Origin: Elusimicrobia bacterium CG_4_9_14_3_um_filter_62_55
GTDB taxonomy: Bacteria > Elusimicrobiota > Elusimicrobia > UBA1565
Direction of reading: 5' to 3'
NCBI GenBank assembly: GCA_002790095.1
Contig: PFUL01000024.1
Location: 1 to 64,000, forward strand
Length of the DNA: 64,000 bases
In this document: in pieces, positions 1 to 9,816 of the stretch
Numbering within the stretch: the first letter of the stretch is position 1
How the letters are laid out: the number at the start of each line of letters is the position of its first letter
Program-made: the position numbers and the translations under genes
Notes under the pieces: model-generated
The model's input: only the letters and a program-made list of their open reading frames with translations
Database searches by the model: none
Told to the model about the DNA's origin: nothing

Positions 1-439
1 CTCGAAGCTGATGGATCTCCTTTTCGAAATGCTCCATCTGCATTTTCAAATTTTGGAGGTAAACGACCGCCGGGCTGATGCCTCCCGAAATCGTCTGCCC
101 GGTCTTGAGCGTGTTGGCAACGGCAGCCGCGCCTTCCCGCGCCGCCGTCTTCAACGGATGTTCCCGTTCAGACGGAGGCGCTTCCTTCTCGACCGAAGCC
201 TCGTTCGAAGCGGGTTCGTTCCGCTTGGGAATTTCGACGACGGGTTCCGGCTCTGGAAATTTCTCCGCGGTCTCGACCTCCGAAATAGGATCGATGCCGT
301 CGAGCGCTTCGACTCCGTCGGCAAGCTCGGACTCCGCCGCCAGTCGGTAGCGCTTCAACAACATCGGAAATGCGGCGATCGAGCCGATAAAGCCGAATAT
401 TCCTACATAAACCCAGACATCGAAGAGCATGTTGGTCAT
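1..439 (-). CDS. Hypothetical membrane-anchored protein with one N-terminal TM segment; C-terminus lies beyond the left edge (partial)
   Basis: Minus frame open to the window edge (so absent from the ORF track): MTNMLFDVWVYVGIFGFIGSIAAFPMLLKRYRLAAESELADGVEAL...QTISGGISPAVVYLQNLKMQMEHFEKEIHQLR. Alternative upstream ATG at 460. TTGACA-N17-TACACT lies just upstream of ATG 439. Confidence 0.65.
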   Translation of the reverse strand, partial: MTNMLFDVWVYVGIFGFIGSIAAFPMLLKRYRLAAESELADGVEALDGIDPISEVETAEKFPEPEPVVEIPKRNEPASNEASVEKEAPPSEREHPLKTAAREGAAAVANTLKTGQTISGGISPAVVYLQNLKMQMEHFEKEIHQLR

Positions 440-583
440 CGCGATGAGTGTAGCCAACATTTTTTAGAGTGTCAACACGGAGCATATTAAGGATGCAGCC
501 GGCGGGGCGAAAATCGAGGAGCATCCCACACGAAACCTTTAAATGCCTGGCACTTTAAGCCCTAGGGACCCGGGCTGGAGACA

Positions 584-597
584 TTGATCTACATCAA
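584..597. promoter_or_regulatory. Putative FNR/CRP-family binding site (TTGATCTACATCAA)
   Basis: Perfect TTGAT-N4-ATCAA palindrome (16-bp ATTGATCTACATCAAT) in the intergenic region upstream of the megasynthase; TAAAGT -10-like hexamer at 617-622. Confidence 0.5.
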
Positions 598-787
598 TCC
601 TCATATTTTTAAAGACTAAAGTCCGGCACTGTCCCATTGACCGACGGCGCCCGATTTGATACGATGAAGCAACGCATGGACAGCCTTGTCCGAATCTTCC
701 GCACCCCACGCGAACCCCGTCAGGGATGTGTCGGCGTCGAATCCGCCGCCGAATCCGTGTCCCTTTCCTAGAGGAAAACTCACTTTT

Positions 788-3700
788 ATGAGCCAAACGA
801 AAAACATCGACCCGAACGAGCCGATCGCCGTCGTCGGACTCGGCAGCGTCTTTCCCGGCGCCCCGAATACCCCGCGATTCTGGGAGAACGTCCTCAACAA
901 GGTCGACTCGATCATCGAGGTCCCCAAGGACCGGTGGGACTGGAAGCTCTACTACAGCGAAGATCGAAAGGCGGAGGACAAAACCTATTCGAAAATAGGG
1001 GGATTCATCACGGATTTCTCCTTCGATTCCCTGAAGATGCGAATCCCGCCTCCGGTCGCCAGGCAGATGGACACCGTGCAGCAGCTCGCCGTGACCGCAA
1101 CGGCCGAGGCCCTCAAGGACGCGGGCTACGACGGAAAAGACGTCGATCACTCCCGGACGGCCGTCATCTTCGGAAACGCGATGGGCGGTCCGAAGAAGGA
1201 AGCGTCGGATCTTCGCGTCTACACGGCGATGTACATCGACGAACTGCGCAAGAGCAAGACGTTCCAGAAGCTTCCCCAACAACAGCAGGACGCCGTCGCC
1301 GTCGAGGTCGAAGGCGCCGTCAAGGCGAGTCTCATGGGCATCAACGAGGACACGATGCCGGGAGAACTTTCGAACGTCATCGCCGGCCGCGTCGCGAACA
1401 CCTTTAACTTGAACGGAACCAACTTTACCGTGGACGCGGCGTGCGCGGCCTCCCTCGGAGCGATTGCGCAGGCCGTGAACGGGCTGCGCTTTCGCCAGTT
1501 CGACATGGCCGTGACCGGCGGCGTCGATCAAATGATGGCGGCCCCCGCGTATGTGAAATTTTCCAAGATCGGCGCTCTTTCGGCCGGAGGATCCCGGCCG
1601 TTCGACGCGAAAGCCGACGGCTTCGTGATGGGCGAAGGCTGCGGCGTCATCGTCATGAAGCGTCTCTCGGACGCGCTCTCCGCGGGCGATAGGATTTACT
1701 GCCTGCTGCGCGGGATCGGGGCCTCGTCCGACGGCCGCGGGAAGGGAATCACCGCCCCGAACCCGAAAGGACAAAAACTCGCGATCGAACGCTCGTTTGA
1801 GGGGCTCAACTACGGACCGGCCGACGTCGGACTGCTGGAAGCTCACGGAACCTCGACGAAGGTCGGCGATGCGGTCGAGGTTCAATGCGCGACGGAGCTC
1901 TTCGGTTCCGCGAAAACGAAATCCATCGCCCTCGGCTCGGTCAAATCCCAGATCGGACACCTGAAAGCGGCCGCCGGCGCCGCCGGGCTGATCAAGGCCG
2001 CGCTCGCCCTGCATCACAAGACGCTGCCGCCGACGATCCATTTCGAAACCCCCAACCCGACGGTGGACTGGGAAACGAGTCCGTTTTTCGTCAACACCGA
2101 GGCGCGTCCCTGGGACGACGGACGCGTCCGCCGCGCGAACGTTTCCGCGTTCGGATTCGGCGGAACGAATTTTCACGTCGCGCTCGAGGAGTTCTGCGAT
2201 GCGACCCGCTCCTGGACTCCCGGATTGACGCAGGCCGCGCAAGTGCTGCTCGACCGCGTCGAGGCTCCGGAGCTTCCGGCCTCGCTCGGTGCCGAAGCCT
2301 TCATGTTCTCCGGCCCCGACGAAAAATCCGTATTGAACCGAGTGCGCAAGTACGCCGCGAACGCGCCGAAGTCGGGACCGCTGACCGAGGCCGCCGCCGC
2401 GCTCAACGACGCCGGGCACGAGGAATACCGCCTGACGATCGCGGCCGAGTCCGCTCAAAAGCTCGCTGAGAAAATCCAATTCGCGCTCGAAAAGGCGACG
2501 GACGGCGCGTGGGAAAAACCCCCGATTTCCTTCAAGCCCAAGAGCATCCATCTGGGGAAAAAGCTCGCGAAGGATCCGAAGGTCGCGTTCGTCTTCCCCG
2601 GCCAGGGCTCGCAGTACGTCGACATGCTCAAGGACCTGCGCTCCAAGTATAAGGTCGTCGAGGAAACCTTCGCGGAAGCCGACCGGATCATGACGGGAAT
2701 TATCGGCGAGGGGCTCTCGGACATCCTCTTCACGAAAGGCGGGGAAAGCGAGGCGCGCCTCAAGGAAATGCAGGAGCGCATCAAGCAAACGGAGATCACG
2801 CAGCCCGCGGTATTGACCGCCGATGTCGCGATCCTGCGTCTCCTGCGCCGGTTCGGGCTAGAGCCGGACGTCGTCGCCGGCCACAGCCTGGGTGAATACG
2901 GCGCGCTCGTCGCCGCCGACGTGCTGTCCTTCGAGGACGCCCTGCTCGCGGTGAGCGCGCGCGGAAAGGAGATGGCCGACGTGGACGTTCCCGACAATGG
3001 AAAAATGGCCTCGGTCGCCGGTCCCGTTGAAAAGGTTCAGGCGATTCTCGATCAGATCGACGGCTACGTGATCGCCGCCAACAAGAACTGCCCGATCCAG
3101 ACCGTGATCGCCGGCGCCTCCGAAGCCGTCGAAGAAGCCATCCGCCGTTTCCAGGCGGCGGGAATACAAGCCGTCCCGATTGATGTCTCGCACGCGTTCC
3201 ATTCCGAGATCATCGCCCCCGGCGCCGTCCCCTATGGGAAGTTCCTCAAGCGAATCTCTCCGAAGGCCCCGAAAATCCCCGTCTCATCGAACGTGACCGG
3301 GGGATACTACCCCGCCGACCCCGACGCGGTCCGGGAATTGATGGTCCGGCAAATCTCTTCTTCGGTCGAGTGGATCAAACAGGTCGAACGTATGTACGAC
3401 GACGGCGTGCGTCTTTTCCTCGAGTGCGGGCCGAAGCGCGCGCTGACCGCGTTCATCACCGCCACGCTCGAAAATAAAAAGGATGTGGTGGTCTGCTCTT
3501 CCAACCATCCGAAGAAGGGGGGGGTGCACGAGTTCAACGACATGCTCGCCAAACTCACCGCCGCGGGCATCGAAGTAGACTACTCGGTGACGAAACTCGA
3601 CTCCGCGAACTGCGTCTACACCGACGGCTACAAGGCGTGGCTTTCGGCGCAAAATTCCCCGAAGCCCGTTTTCCCCGCGACGACGCCGGTCACCGCCGGC

Positions 3701-6700
3701 GCGGTCGCGGCCGATGCCGCGGCGCTTCTCGACAAGTGGGACCTCTTCCTGGGACCCGTGGTCGTCAGCGGACTCGGAGCGGGAGCTCCCGGATCCTGGG
3801 ACCGGGTGTTCCGCGAAACCGCGATGGACGACATCCTCGATGGAAAGAACCTGATCGAACCTGTTTCCGAACAAACGCGCCGGAACATCGTTGAGAAAAA
3901 CCTCGAAAAGGTGAACAAGAGCGAGTCCGGCAATCACACGATCACGCGCTTGGAATCCATCGAGGAAGTGCTGCGCCTCGCAGGTCAGGCCGGTGAGTTC
4001 GACATGAGCGTGGAATTCGGCGTTCGCGGCTCGATCTCGAGCTTGATGGACGCAACGGCCAAGCTGGGACTGGCCGCCTCGATTCTGGCGCTGAAGGACG
4101 CGGGAATCCCGCTCGTTCGCCATTACAAGAAAGCGACGACCGGAAAAATGATTCCGACGAGTTGGGGTCTGCCCTTACCGCTGCAGGCGGAAACCGGCGT
4201 CATCATGGCCTCCGCGTTCCCCGGACTCGACAGCCTGATCGAGGACATCTCGAACTTCTTCGCGGACAAGTACGGCGCGAAGCCCGAACGCGAGGTCTGG
4301 AAGCTCTACGATTCCTTGATCGGAGCGCTGAAGAACGAAAACGACCGCAAGGCCGTGACCGATTGGTACGCGGAGTACAAGGCGAAGAACCCCGCCGCCG
4401 GCTCAAAGGACGACGCCTATAAGTTCAGTCGGTCCTTCCTATTCCGCATACTTTCGCTCGGACACGCCCAGACCGCGCAGTTCCTCGGCGCGATGGGCCC
4501 CTGCACTCAGGTCAACGCCGCGTGCGCCTCGACGACTCAGGCCGTCGGAATCGCGGAGGATTGGATCCGCACCGGCCGCTGCAAGCGCGTCATCGTCATG
4601 TCGGCCGACGACGTCACCAGCCCGAACCTGCTGCACTGGCTCGGCACGGGCTTTCTCGCCTCCGGCGCCGCCAGCACGCACAACGTCGTCTCGGAAGCCG
4701 CGCTTCCATTCGACCGGCGCCGCAGCGGAATGATCATCGGCATGGGCGCCTCCGCGCTCGTCGTCGAAAACGGCGACAAAGCCGCCGAACGCGGCGTGAC
4801 CCCGCTCGCCCAGCTCTTGGCCGCGCAATACGAAAACAGCGCCTACCACGTCACGAGACTCAACACCCGACACGTCTGCGAGACCATGGACAAACTGATG
4901 CGCAAGGTCGAGAAGCGCTACGGCTACGACCGCTCGAAGGTCGCGGGCAAAACGCTGTTCATGTCGCACGAAACCTATACGCCGGCCCAGGGGGGAAGCT
5001 CGGCGGCCGAGGTCGAAGCGCTGAAGACGACCTTCGGCAGCCGCGTCGCCGACGTCGTCGTCACCAACACGAAGGGATTCACCGGCCATGCGATGGGCGC
5101 GAGCCTCGAAGACGTCATCGCGATCCGAGCGATGAACGTCGGGAAACTTCCCCCGATCGCGAATTACAAGGAACCCGACCCGGAACTCGCGGGCATCACC
5201 CTGTCCAAGGGCGGCGCGTACGACTGCGAGTTTTCGCTGCGCCTCGCAGCCGGCTTCGGCTCTCAGATCGCGATGACCTTCATGCGGCGGCTGTGGCATG
5301 TCTCCCAACCGCGCATTCCCGACTCGCGCCGCTACGACGGTTGGCTCGCGGCCGTGTCCGGCATCGACGCGCCGAAGCTCGAAGTGGTCAAGAACACGCT
5401 GCGCCTCGTAGACGCCGGCGCAGACGCCGCGAAGAAGGCGCTGCAGCGGACGGCGAGCCCGTCGATCGCGCCGAAAGCCGCGTCCGCCCCATTGTCGGTC
5501 GTTCCAAAGAAGGCGAAGCCTGCCTCGCCGGCTCCCGCATCCAAACTCGACGAAGCCGCCGTGGAGAAGGAGATCGTCGCCTTGGTCGGCGAAAAAGTCG
5601 GCTACCCGGCCGAGATGCTGGAACTCGACCTCGACATGGAAGCGGATTTGGGCATCGACACGGTCAAGCAGGCGGAACTCATCGGCATCATCCGCGACAA
5701 GTATTCGATCCCGGCGGCGGAAAACCTTTCGTTGAAGGACTATCCGACGCTGCGCCATGTGATCGGGTTCGTAATGGCGGGGGGAGGAAAATCAGAAGCG
5801 GCCCCGACGACGACCCCCTCGGTCGAGTCCCCCGAGCCTCTTCAGCCTTCGGCTCCCCCGCAGCCCGCTCCCGCGTCCGACAAGGACGAAGCGGTGATCA
5901 CGAAAGAAATCGTGACCTTGGTCAGCGAGAAAGTCGGGTATCCGGAAGAGATGCTGGAACTCGATCTCGACATGGAAGCGGATTTGGGCATCGACACGGT
6001 CAAGCAAGCGGAACTCATCGGCATCATCCGCGACAAGTATTCGATCCCGGCGGCGGAAAACCTTTCATTGAAGGACTACCCGACGCTGCGCCATGTGATC
6101 GGGTTCGTAATGGCGGGTGGGGGGAAATCGGATGCGGCTCCTACGACGACCGCTTCGGTCCAGTCCCCTGAACCCCTTGAGCCTTCGGCTCCCCTGCGGC
6201 CTACGGCCGCGGCGCCTGATAGAGACGAAGCCGAGTTGACGAAGGAGATCACGGCTCTCGTGAGCGAGAAGGTGGGGTATCCGGAGGATATGCTGGAACT
6301 CGACCTCGACATGGAAGCGGATCTCGGCATCGACACCGTCAAACAGGCCGAACTGATCGGCATATTGCGTGAGAAGTACTCGATCGCGAAGAACGAGAAT
6401 CTATCCTTGAAGGACTATCCTACGCTGCGGCACGTGATCGGTTTTGTCCTGTCCGCCGCGCCGGAGACCGCGCCGGAAGCCGCGCCGCAAACGGCGCCTT
6501 CCACCGCCGAGGCCGTCGAAGAAGCCCCCCGGTTTGGAACCTGGGATCTCCAGGCATACGAGAGCCCGCTTTCCTGCCGACCGCGCGCGCTGAACGCGGA
6601 AACGGCCGTGGTGCTCCTGGTCGCCGATCCGGAAACCGCCGAACCGTTCGCCAAGGCCGTCGAAAAGGCCGGCGGCGATCCGGTGCTCGTCAAAGCCTCC

Positions 6701-9046
6701 GATTGGGAGAGCGTCGAGAAGGCCGAGGCGGCTCTTCGCCGCGCGTTGAAGGACCGCAAGGCCGGCGCGCTCGTCGATCTCACGACGATCGAGATGACGG
6801 CCGACGAGTTCGAAAAATGGACCGCGAAGAGTTTTGATAAGGCCTACCGACACACGGCGAAGGCTGTTTTCCTCGCGGCCAAGGTTCTGCAAAAAGACCT
6901 GAACGCCGCCGGGGACTCCGCCTGGATCGCCGCGGTAACCCGGCTCGGCGGAACGCACGCGGTCGGCGCGAAGAATTTCAATCCGATCGGCGGCGTCGCG
7001 ACCGGGCTGGTCAAAGCGCTCGACCGGGAATTCGAACACGCCCGAGTGAAGGCCGTCGACTTCGACGGCGAGGCGGCCCCGGCGTTCATGATCGAGTCGC
7101 TGCTCCGGGAGCTCGCGTCGGAGGACCCGCATCGTGAAATCGGCTACGCGGGAAATACCCGCAGCCTGCTCCGCTTGGTCCCGAGCAAAGCGGAAACCCT
7201 CGACACCGTGAAATTCGGACACAAGCACGTCACGCTGATCACGGGCGGCGGACAAGGTCTCGGCGCGGAACTCGCGAAAAAAATCGCGGCGGATCACAAA
7301 TCCCCGCTGATTCTGCTCGGCCGCACGTCCCTCGCCAAGGAAGCGACGGCGTGGGCGCGAATGTCGGACGAAGAATTGGCGGCAATGAAGGCCGAGATGT
7401 GGGCGAAACTCAAGGCGGAGGCCAAGAAGGACAAGAAGAAGAAAGCCACGCCGGCGATTCTTGAACAGGAATTCTCCAAGATCGCCAAAGGGATCGCCCT
7501 CCAGAAGACCATCGAGGCGCTGATTCTGCTCGGCTCCAAGGTGGACTACTTCAGCGTCGACATGGCCGACGGACCCGCCGTCACGAAAGCCGTCAAGCAG
7601 GCGCTCGCGAAGTTCGGGACCATCGACGTGGTCTTCCACGCCGCCGGACTGGAGGAGAGCAAACTTCTCGCGGACAAGAAACCCGAGAACTTCGACCGCG
7701 TCTTCCGCGCGAAGGCGAACGGAGCGTTTCATCTGATCAAGGCGCTTCCGCCCCGTCGCGGCCAGCGCTGGGCGTTCTTCTCGTCGGTGGTCGGACGATT
7801 CGGGAACCTGGGACAGACCGATTACGCCGCGTGCAGCGATTTTCTCTCGAAACTCGCCGCACGCATCAACGCCGACGGCGGTTCCGCGGTGACCTACGAT
7901 CTGACCGCATTCTCCGACATCGGAATGGCGACCCGAGGAAGCGTCGAACAATTCCTGAAGTCGCAGGGCGTGGATTTCATGCCCCCGGCGACCGGCGTCT
8001 CCTTGATGTTCGAGACCATGAAGAAAAACACCCGCACACACGAGGTGCTCGTCGCCGGCGCGCTCGGGAAACTCGACGAAGAGGCTTTGATCGAAACGGC
8101 CCGAAGCCCGAAAAAGACAAGCGGCAGCGTTCTCGCGGGCCGCTCCGAAACGGAAACGCCGTCCTCCGCCGCGATGAAGCCGCCCAAGCGGCTCGGCGCG
8201 CTCCCGGAAGGGAGGCCGTTGTTCGATGAACTGGTTTCCAGCAACGGCTCGGGGCACGTCACGTCGAAGGAGTTCAGTCTCGAATCCGACCCCTGGCTGG
8301 TCGACCATGCCGTCGGCGGAACCCCGTGGGTCGCGGGCGTAATGGGCTTGGAACTCTTCGCGGAAACCGCGGCAAAATTGCTCGGGGAGGTTCCCGCCGC
8401 CTTTGAGGACGTGAAATTCCAACTCCCGATCAAGCTTTTGCGCAAACGTCCGATCAAGGTTCGCGCCGTGGCCCAAACCGAGGGCTCCGCGACGACGCTG
8501 CGCATCGAGTCGGACTTCATCTCTCCACAGGGGATCAAGCTCGGGGCACCGCGCACACACTTCACCGGACGGGTCCTTTCGGATCCCGCTGCAGGCTGGA
8601 ACGGCGTGCCGGCTCCACTCGACTCCGCCCAGGCGGTCGCCGTGGACTCCGCGGTCATTTACGAGGCTTATTTTCATGGCCCGCGCTTCCAGGTACTCGA
8701 GGGAATCACGGAGATCGCCGAGAACGGCCTCACCGCCGTCTATAAACGAAACCTCGAACTTTGGGACGCGAACCCGCGCCGCCTCGCATTTCAGCCGATG
8801 CTCATCGAGGCCGCCTTCCAGGCTTGCGGCTACCGGGATCTTCACTTCACGAAGAGGATGACGCTCCCCGACTCGATCGGAAAAGTGCGCGTGTTCAAGA
8901 CCGAGACGCCGCCGCAGCGGCTCGAGGTTCGCGTCCGCTTCAAGGGCACCGAGGGGGACAAATCGGTATACGACGCCGCGGTCGTCGACAAGGACGGAAC
9001 CGTCTGGATCGCGCTCGAAGACTACCGGATGATCCGGATTTCCTAA
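788..9046 (+). CDS. Multidomain polyketide/PUFA-synthase-like megasynthase (KS-AT-KS-ACP-ACP-ACP-KR-DH)
   Basis: KS1 DAACAASLG/EAHGTSTK/GHLKAAAG; AT VFPGQGSQY and GHSLGEYG; KS2 NAACASTTQ; three tandem DMEADLGIDTVKQAELIGI ACP repeats; KR TGGGQGLG and SSVVGRFG; C-terminal hot-dog DH-like WLVDHAVGGTPW. Start at ATG 788 after AGAGGAAA. Confidence 0.93.
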   Translation: MSQTKNIDPNEPIAVVGLGSVFPGAPNTPRFWENVLNKVDSIIEVPKDRWDWKLYYSEDRKAEDKTYSKIGGFITDFSFDSLKMRIPPPVARQMDTVQQLAVTATAEALKDAGYDGKDVDHSRTAVIFGNAMGGPKKEASDLRVYTAMYIDELRKSKTFQKLPQQQQDAVAVEVEGAVKASLMGINEDTMPGELSNVIAGRVANTFNLNGTNFTVDAACAASLGAIAQAVNGLRFRQFDMAVTGGVDQMMAAPAYVKFSKIGALSAGGSRPFDAKADGFVMGEGCGVIVMKRLSDALSAGDRIYCLLRGIGASSDGRGKGITAPNPKGQKLAIERSFEGLNYGPADVGLLEAHGTSTKVGDAVEVQCATELFGSAKTKSIALGSVKSQIGHLKAAAGAAGLIKAALALHHKTLPPTIHFETPNPTVDWETSPFFVNTEARPWDDGRVRRANVSAFGFGGTNFHVALEEFCDATRSWTPGLTQAAQVLLDRVEAPELPASLGAEAFMFSGPDEKSVLNRVRKYAANAPKSGPLTEAAAALNDAGHEEYRLTIAAESAQKLAEKIQFALEKATDGAWEKPPISFKPKSIHLGKKLAKDPKVAFVFPGQGSQYVDMLKDLRSKYKVVEETFAEADRIMTGIIGEGLSDILFTKGGESEARLKEMQERIKQTEITQPAVLTADVAILRLLRRFGLEPDVVAGHSLGEYGALVAADVLSFEDALLAVSARGKEMADVDVPDNGKMASVAGPVEKVQAILDQIDGYVIAANKNCPIQTVIAGASEAVEEAIRRFQAAGIQAVPIDVSHAFHSEIIAPGAVPYGKFLKRISPKAPKIPVSSNVTGGYYPADPDAVRELMVRQISSSVEWIKQVERMYDDGVRLFLECGPKRALTAFITATLENKKDVVVCSSNHPKKGGVHEFNDMLAKLTAAGIEVDYSVTKLDSANCVYTDGYKAWLSAQNSPKPVFPATTPVTAGAVAADAAALLDKWDLFLGPVVVSGLGAGAPGSWDRVFRETAMDDILDGKNLIEPVSEQTRRNIVEKNLEKVNKSESGNHTITRLESIEEVLRLAGQAGEFDMSVEFGVRGSISSLMDATAKLGLAASILALKDAGIPLVRHYKKATTGKMIPTSWGLPLPLQAETGVIMASAFPGLDSLIEDISNFFADKYGAKPEREVWKLYDSLIGALKNENDRKAVTDWYAEYKAKNPAAGSKDDAYKFSRSFLFRILSLGHAQTAQFLGAMGPCTQVNAACASTTQAVGIAEDWIRTGRCKRVIVMSADDVTSPNLLHWLGTGFLASGAASTHNVVSEAALPFDRRRSGMIIGMGASALVVENGDKAAERGVTPLAQLLAAQYENSAYHVTRLNTRHVCETMDKLMRKVEKRYGYDRSKVAGKTLFMSHETYTPAQGGSSAAEVEALKTTFGSRVADVVVTNTKGFTGHAMGASLEDVIAIRAMNVGKLPPIANYKEPDPELAGITLSKGGAYDCEFSLRLAAGFGSQIAMTFMRRLWHVSQPRIPDSRRYDGWLAAVSGIDAPKLEVVKNTLRLVDAGADAAKKALQRTASPSIAPKAASAPLSVVPKKAKPASPAPASKLDEAAVEKEIVALVGEKVGYPAEMLELDLDMEADLGIDTVKQAELIGIIRDKYSIPAAENLSLKDYPTLRHVIGFVMAGGGKSEAAPTTTPSVESPEPLQPSAPPQPAPASDKDEAVITKEIVTLVSEKVGYPEEMLELDLDMEADLGIDTVKQAELIGIIRDKYSIPAAENLSLKDYPTLRHVIGFVMAGGGKSDAAPTTTASVQSPEPLEPSAPLRPTAAAPDRDEAELTKEITALVSEKVGYPEDMLELDLDMEADLGIDTVKQAELIGILREKYSIAKNENLSLKDYPTLRHVIGFVLSAAPETAPEAAPQTAPSTAEAVEEAPRFGTWDLQAYESPLSCRPRALNAETAVVLLVADPETAEPFAKAVEKAGGDPVLVKASDWESVEKAEAALRRALKDRKAGALVDLTTIEMTADEFEKWTAKSFDKAYRHTAKAVFLAAKVLQKDLNAAGDSAWIAAVTRLGGTHAVGAKNFNPIGGVATGLVKALDREFEHARVKAVDFDGEAAPAFMIESLLRELASEDPHREIGYAGNTRSLLRLVPSKAETLDTVKFGHKHVTLITGGGQGLGAELAKKIAADHKSPLILLGRTSLAKEATAWARMSDEELAAMKAEMWAKLKAEAKKDKKKKATPAILEQEFSKIAKGIALQKTIEALILLGSKVDYFSVDMADGPAVTKAVKQALAKFGTIDVVFHAAGLEESKLLADKKPENFDRVFRAKANGAFHLIKALPPRRGQRWAFFSSVVGRFGNLGQTDYAACSDFLSKLAARINADGGSAVTYDLTAFSDIGMATRGSVEQFLKSQGVDFMPPATGVSLMFETMKKNTRTHEVLVAGALGKLDEEALIETARSPKKTSGSVLAGRSETETPSSAAMKPPKRLGALPEGRPLFDELVSSNGSGHVTSKEFSLESDPWLVDHAVGGTPWVAGVMGLELFAETAAKLLGEVPAAFEDVKFQLPIKLLRKRPIKVRAVAQTEGSATTLRIESDFISPQGIKLGAPRTHFTGRVLSDPAAGWNGVPAPLDSAQAVAVDSAVIYEAYFHGPRFQVLEGITEIAENGLTAVYKRNLELWDANPRRLAFQPMLIEAAFQACGYRDLHFTKRMTLPDSIGKVRVFKTETPPQRLEVRVRFKGTEGDKSVYDAAVVDKDGTVWIALEDYRMIRIS
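5560..6455 (+). repeat. Three tandem ACP-encoding direct repeats (period about 336-339 nt)
   Basis: ATGCTGGAACTCGA(C/T)CTCGACATGGAAGCGGAT recurs at about 5615, 5951 and 6290; the first two copies are nearly identical at DNA level. Confidence 0.85.
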
Positions 9047-9816
9047 TGGCGGCGACCGCAATGCTCGAAAGCTCTCAGCCGTTGACCGACGACTTCGAGA
9101 AACCGTTTCGCTTCGAAGCCGTCGACGCGACCGAGACCGAGCCTGTCGCAAAGCGCCTCGAAGCCGAAGACGCGACGCCCGAATCGGTCGCCGTGCTCGG
9201 TCCTGGGGAATTCGAGAAGGGACGGACGCTGAAGATCCCAAAGCGCCGCCGCGAGTGGCTCGCGGCACGGCTCGCCGCCAAGCGCCTGCTCGGCTGGCAC
9301 CTGCAGCAGGAAGGAGTCTATTTGAGGCCGAACCAGATCGAGATTCTTAACCGCGAAGACGGCTCGCCGCGCGTCCTCCTCGAAGGACGAAGAGACTACG
9401 ATACCGTCTCACTCTCGCTGTCGCACTCCCGCGGAACGGGCGTCGCCGCGATCGCCCCGCCGGGACTCCGGGTCGGAGTGGATCTCGAGGCGATCGAACC
9501 CCGTGCGGCGTCGTTTCTCTCCGTGATGGCCCACGACGAGGAGTGGGGCGATTGGATGGATCACGATTTATCCGAACAGACGCGCCTCTGGACGCTCAAG
9601 GAGGCCGTCTCGAAACTCCTCCTCACCGGATTTACGGTCGGCTTTCACGACGTTCGCTTCCCGCTGCACGGCGAAACGCGCCGACTCTCGCTTCACAACA
9701 AGGCGCTTGAAACCTACGAACGCCTCGGATCCCCGATTATCCATTTCGATTCCTTCGTCCGGCAGGACGAAGTCCTGAGCATCGCCTACACGACAGGAGA
9801 TTCCGTTCATGGCTGA
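9046..9816 (+). CDS. 4'-phosphopantetheinyl transferase superfamily protein
   Basis: GVDLEAIEPR ... LWTLKEAVSKLL motifs; start overlaps the stop of the megasynthase (TAATG). Confidence 0.85.
   Translation: MAATAMLESSQPLTDDFEKPFRFEAVDATETEPVAKRLEAEDATPESVAVLGPGEFEKGRTLKIPKRRREWLAARLAAKRLLGWHLQQEGVYLRPNQIEILNREDGSPRVLLEGRRDYDTVSLSLSHSRGTGVAAIAPPGLRVGVDLEAIEPRAASFLSVMAHDEEWGDWMDHDLSEQTRLWTLKEAVSKLLLTGFTVGFHDVRFPLHGETRRLSLHNKALETYERLGSPIIHFDSFVRQDEVLSIAYTTGDSVHG

Noticed and set aside
686-787. 34-aa N-terminal extension of the megasynthase ORF
   Set aside because: The extension is Pro/Ser-rich without KS homology; ATG 788 has an SD and directly precedes the KS N-terminus.
539-2788. 749-aa minus-strand ORF opposite the megasynthase
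   Set aside because: GC-rich antisense shadow: composition RR/GG/DD-rich, no motifs, and the opposite strand has clear KS/AT motifs.
5560-6455. Regular repeats resembling a repeat array
   Set aside because: They are in-frame ACP-coding repeats about 336 nt apart, not CRISPR repeats.
6401-9268. 955-aa minus-strand ORF opposite the KR/DH region
   Set aside because: Antisense shadow of a high-GC gene; no recognisable domain, low-complexity Arg/Gly-rich sequence.
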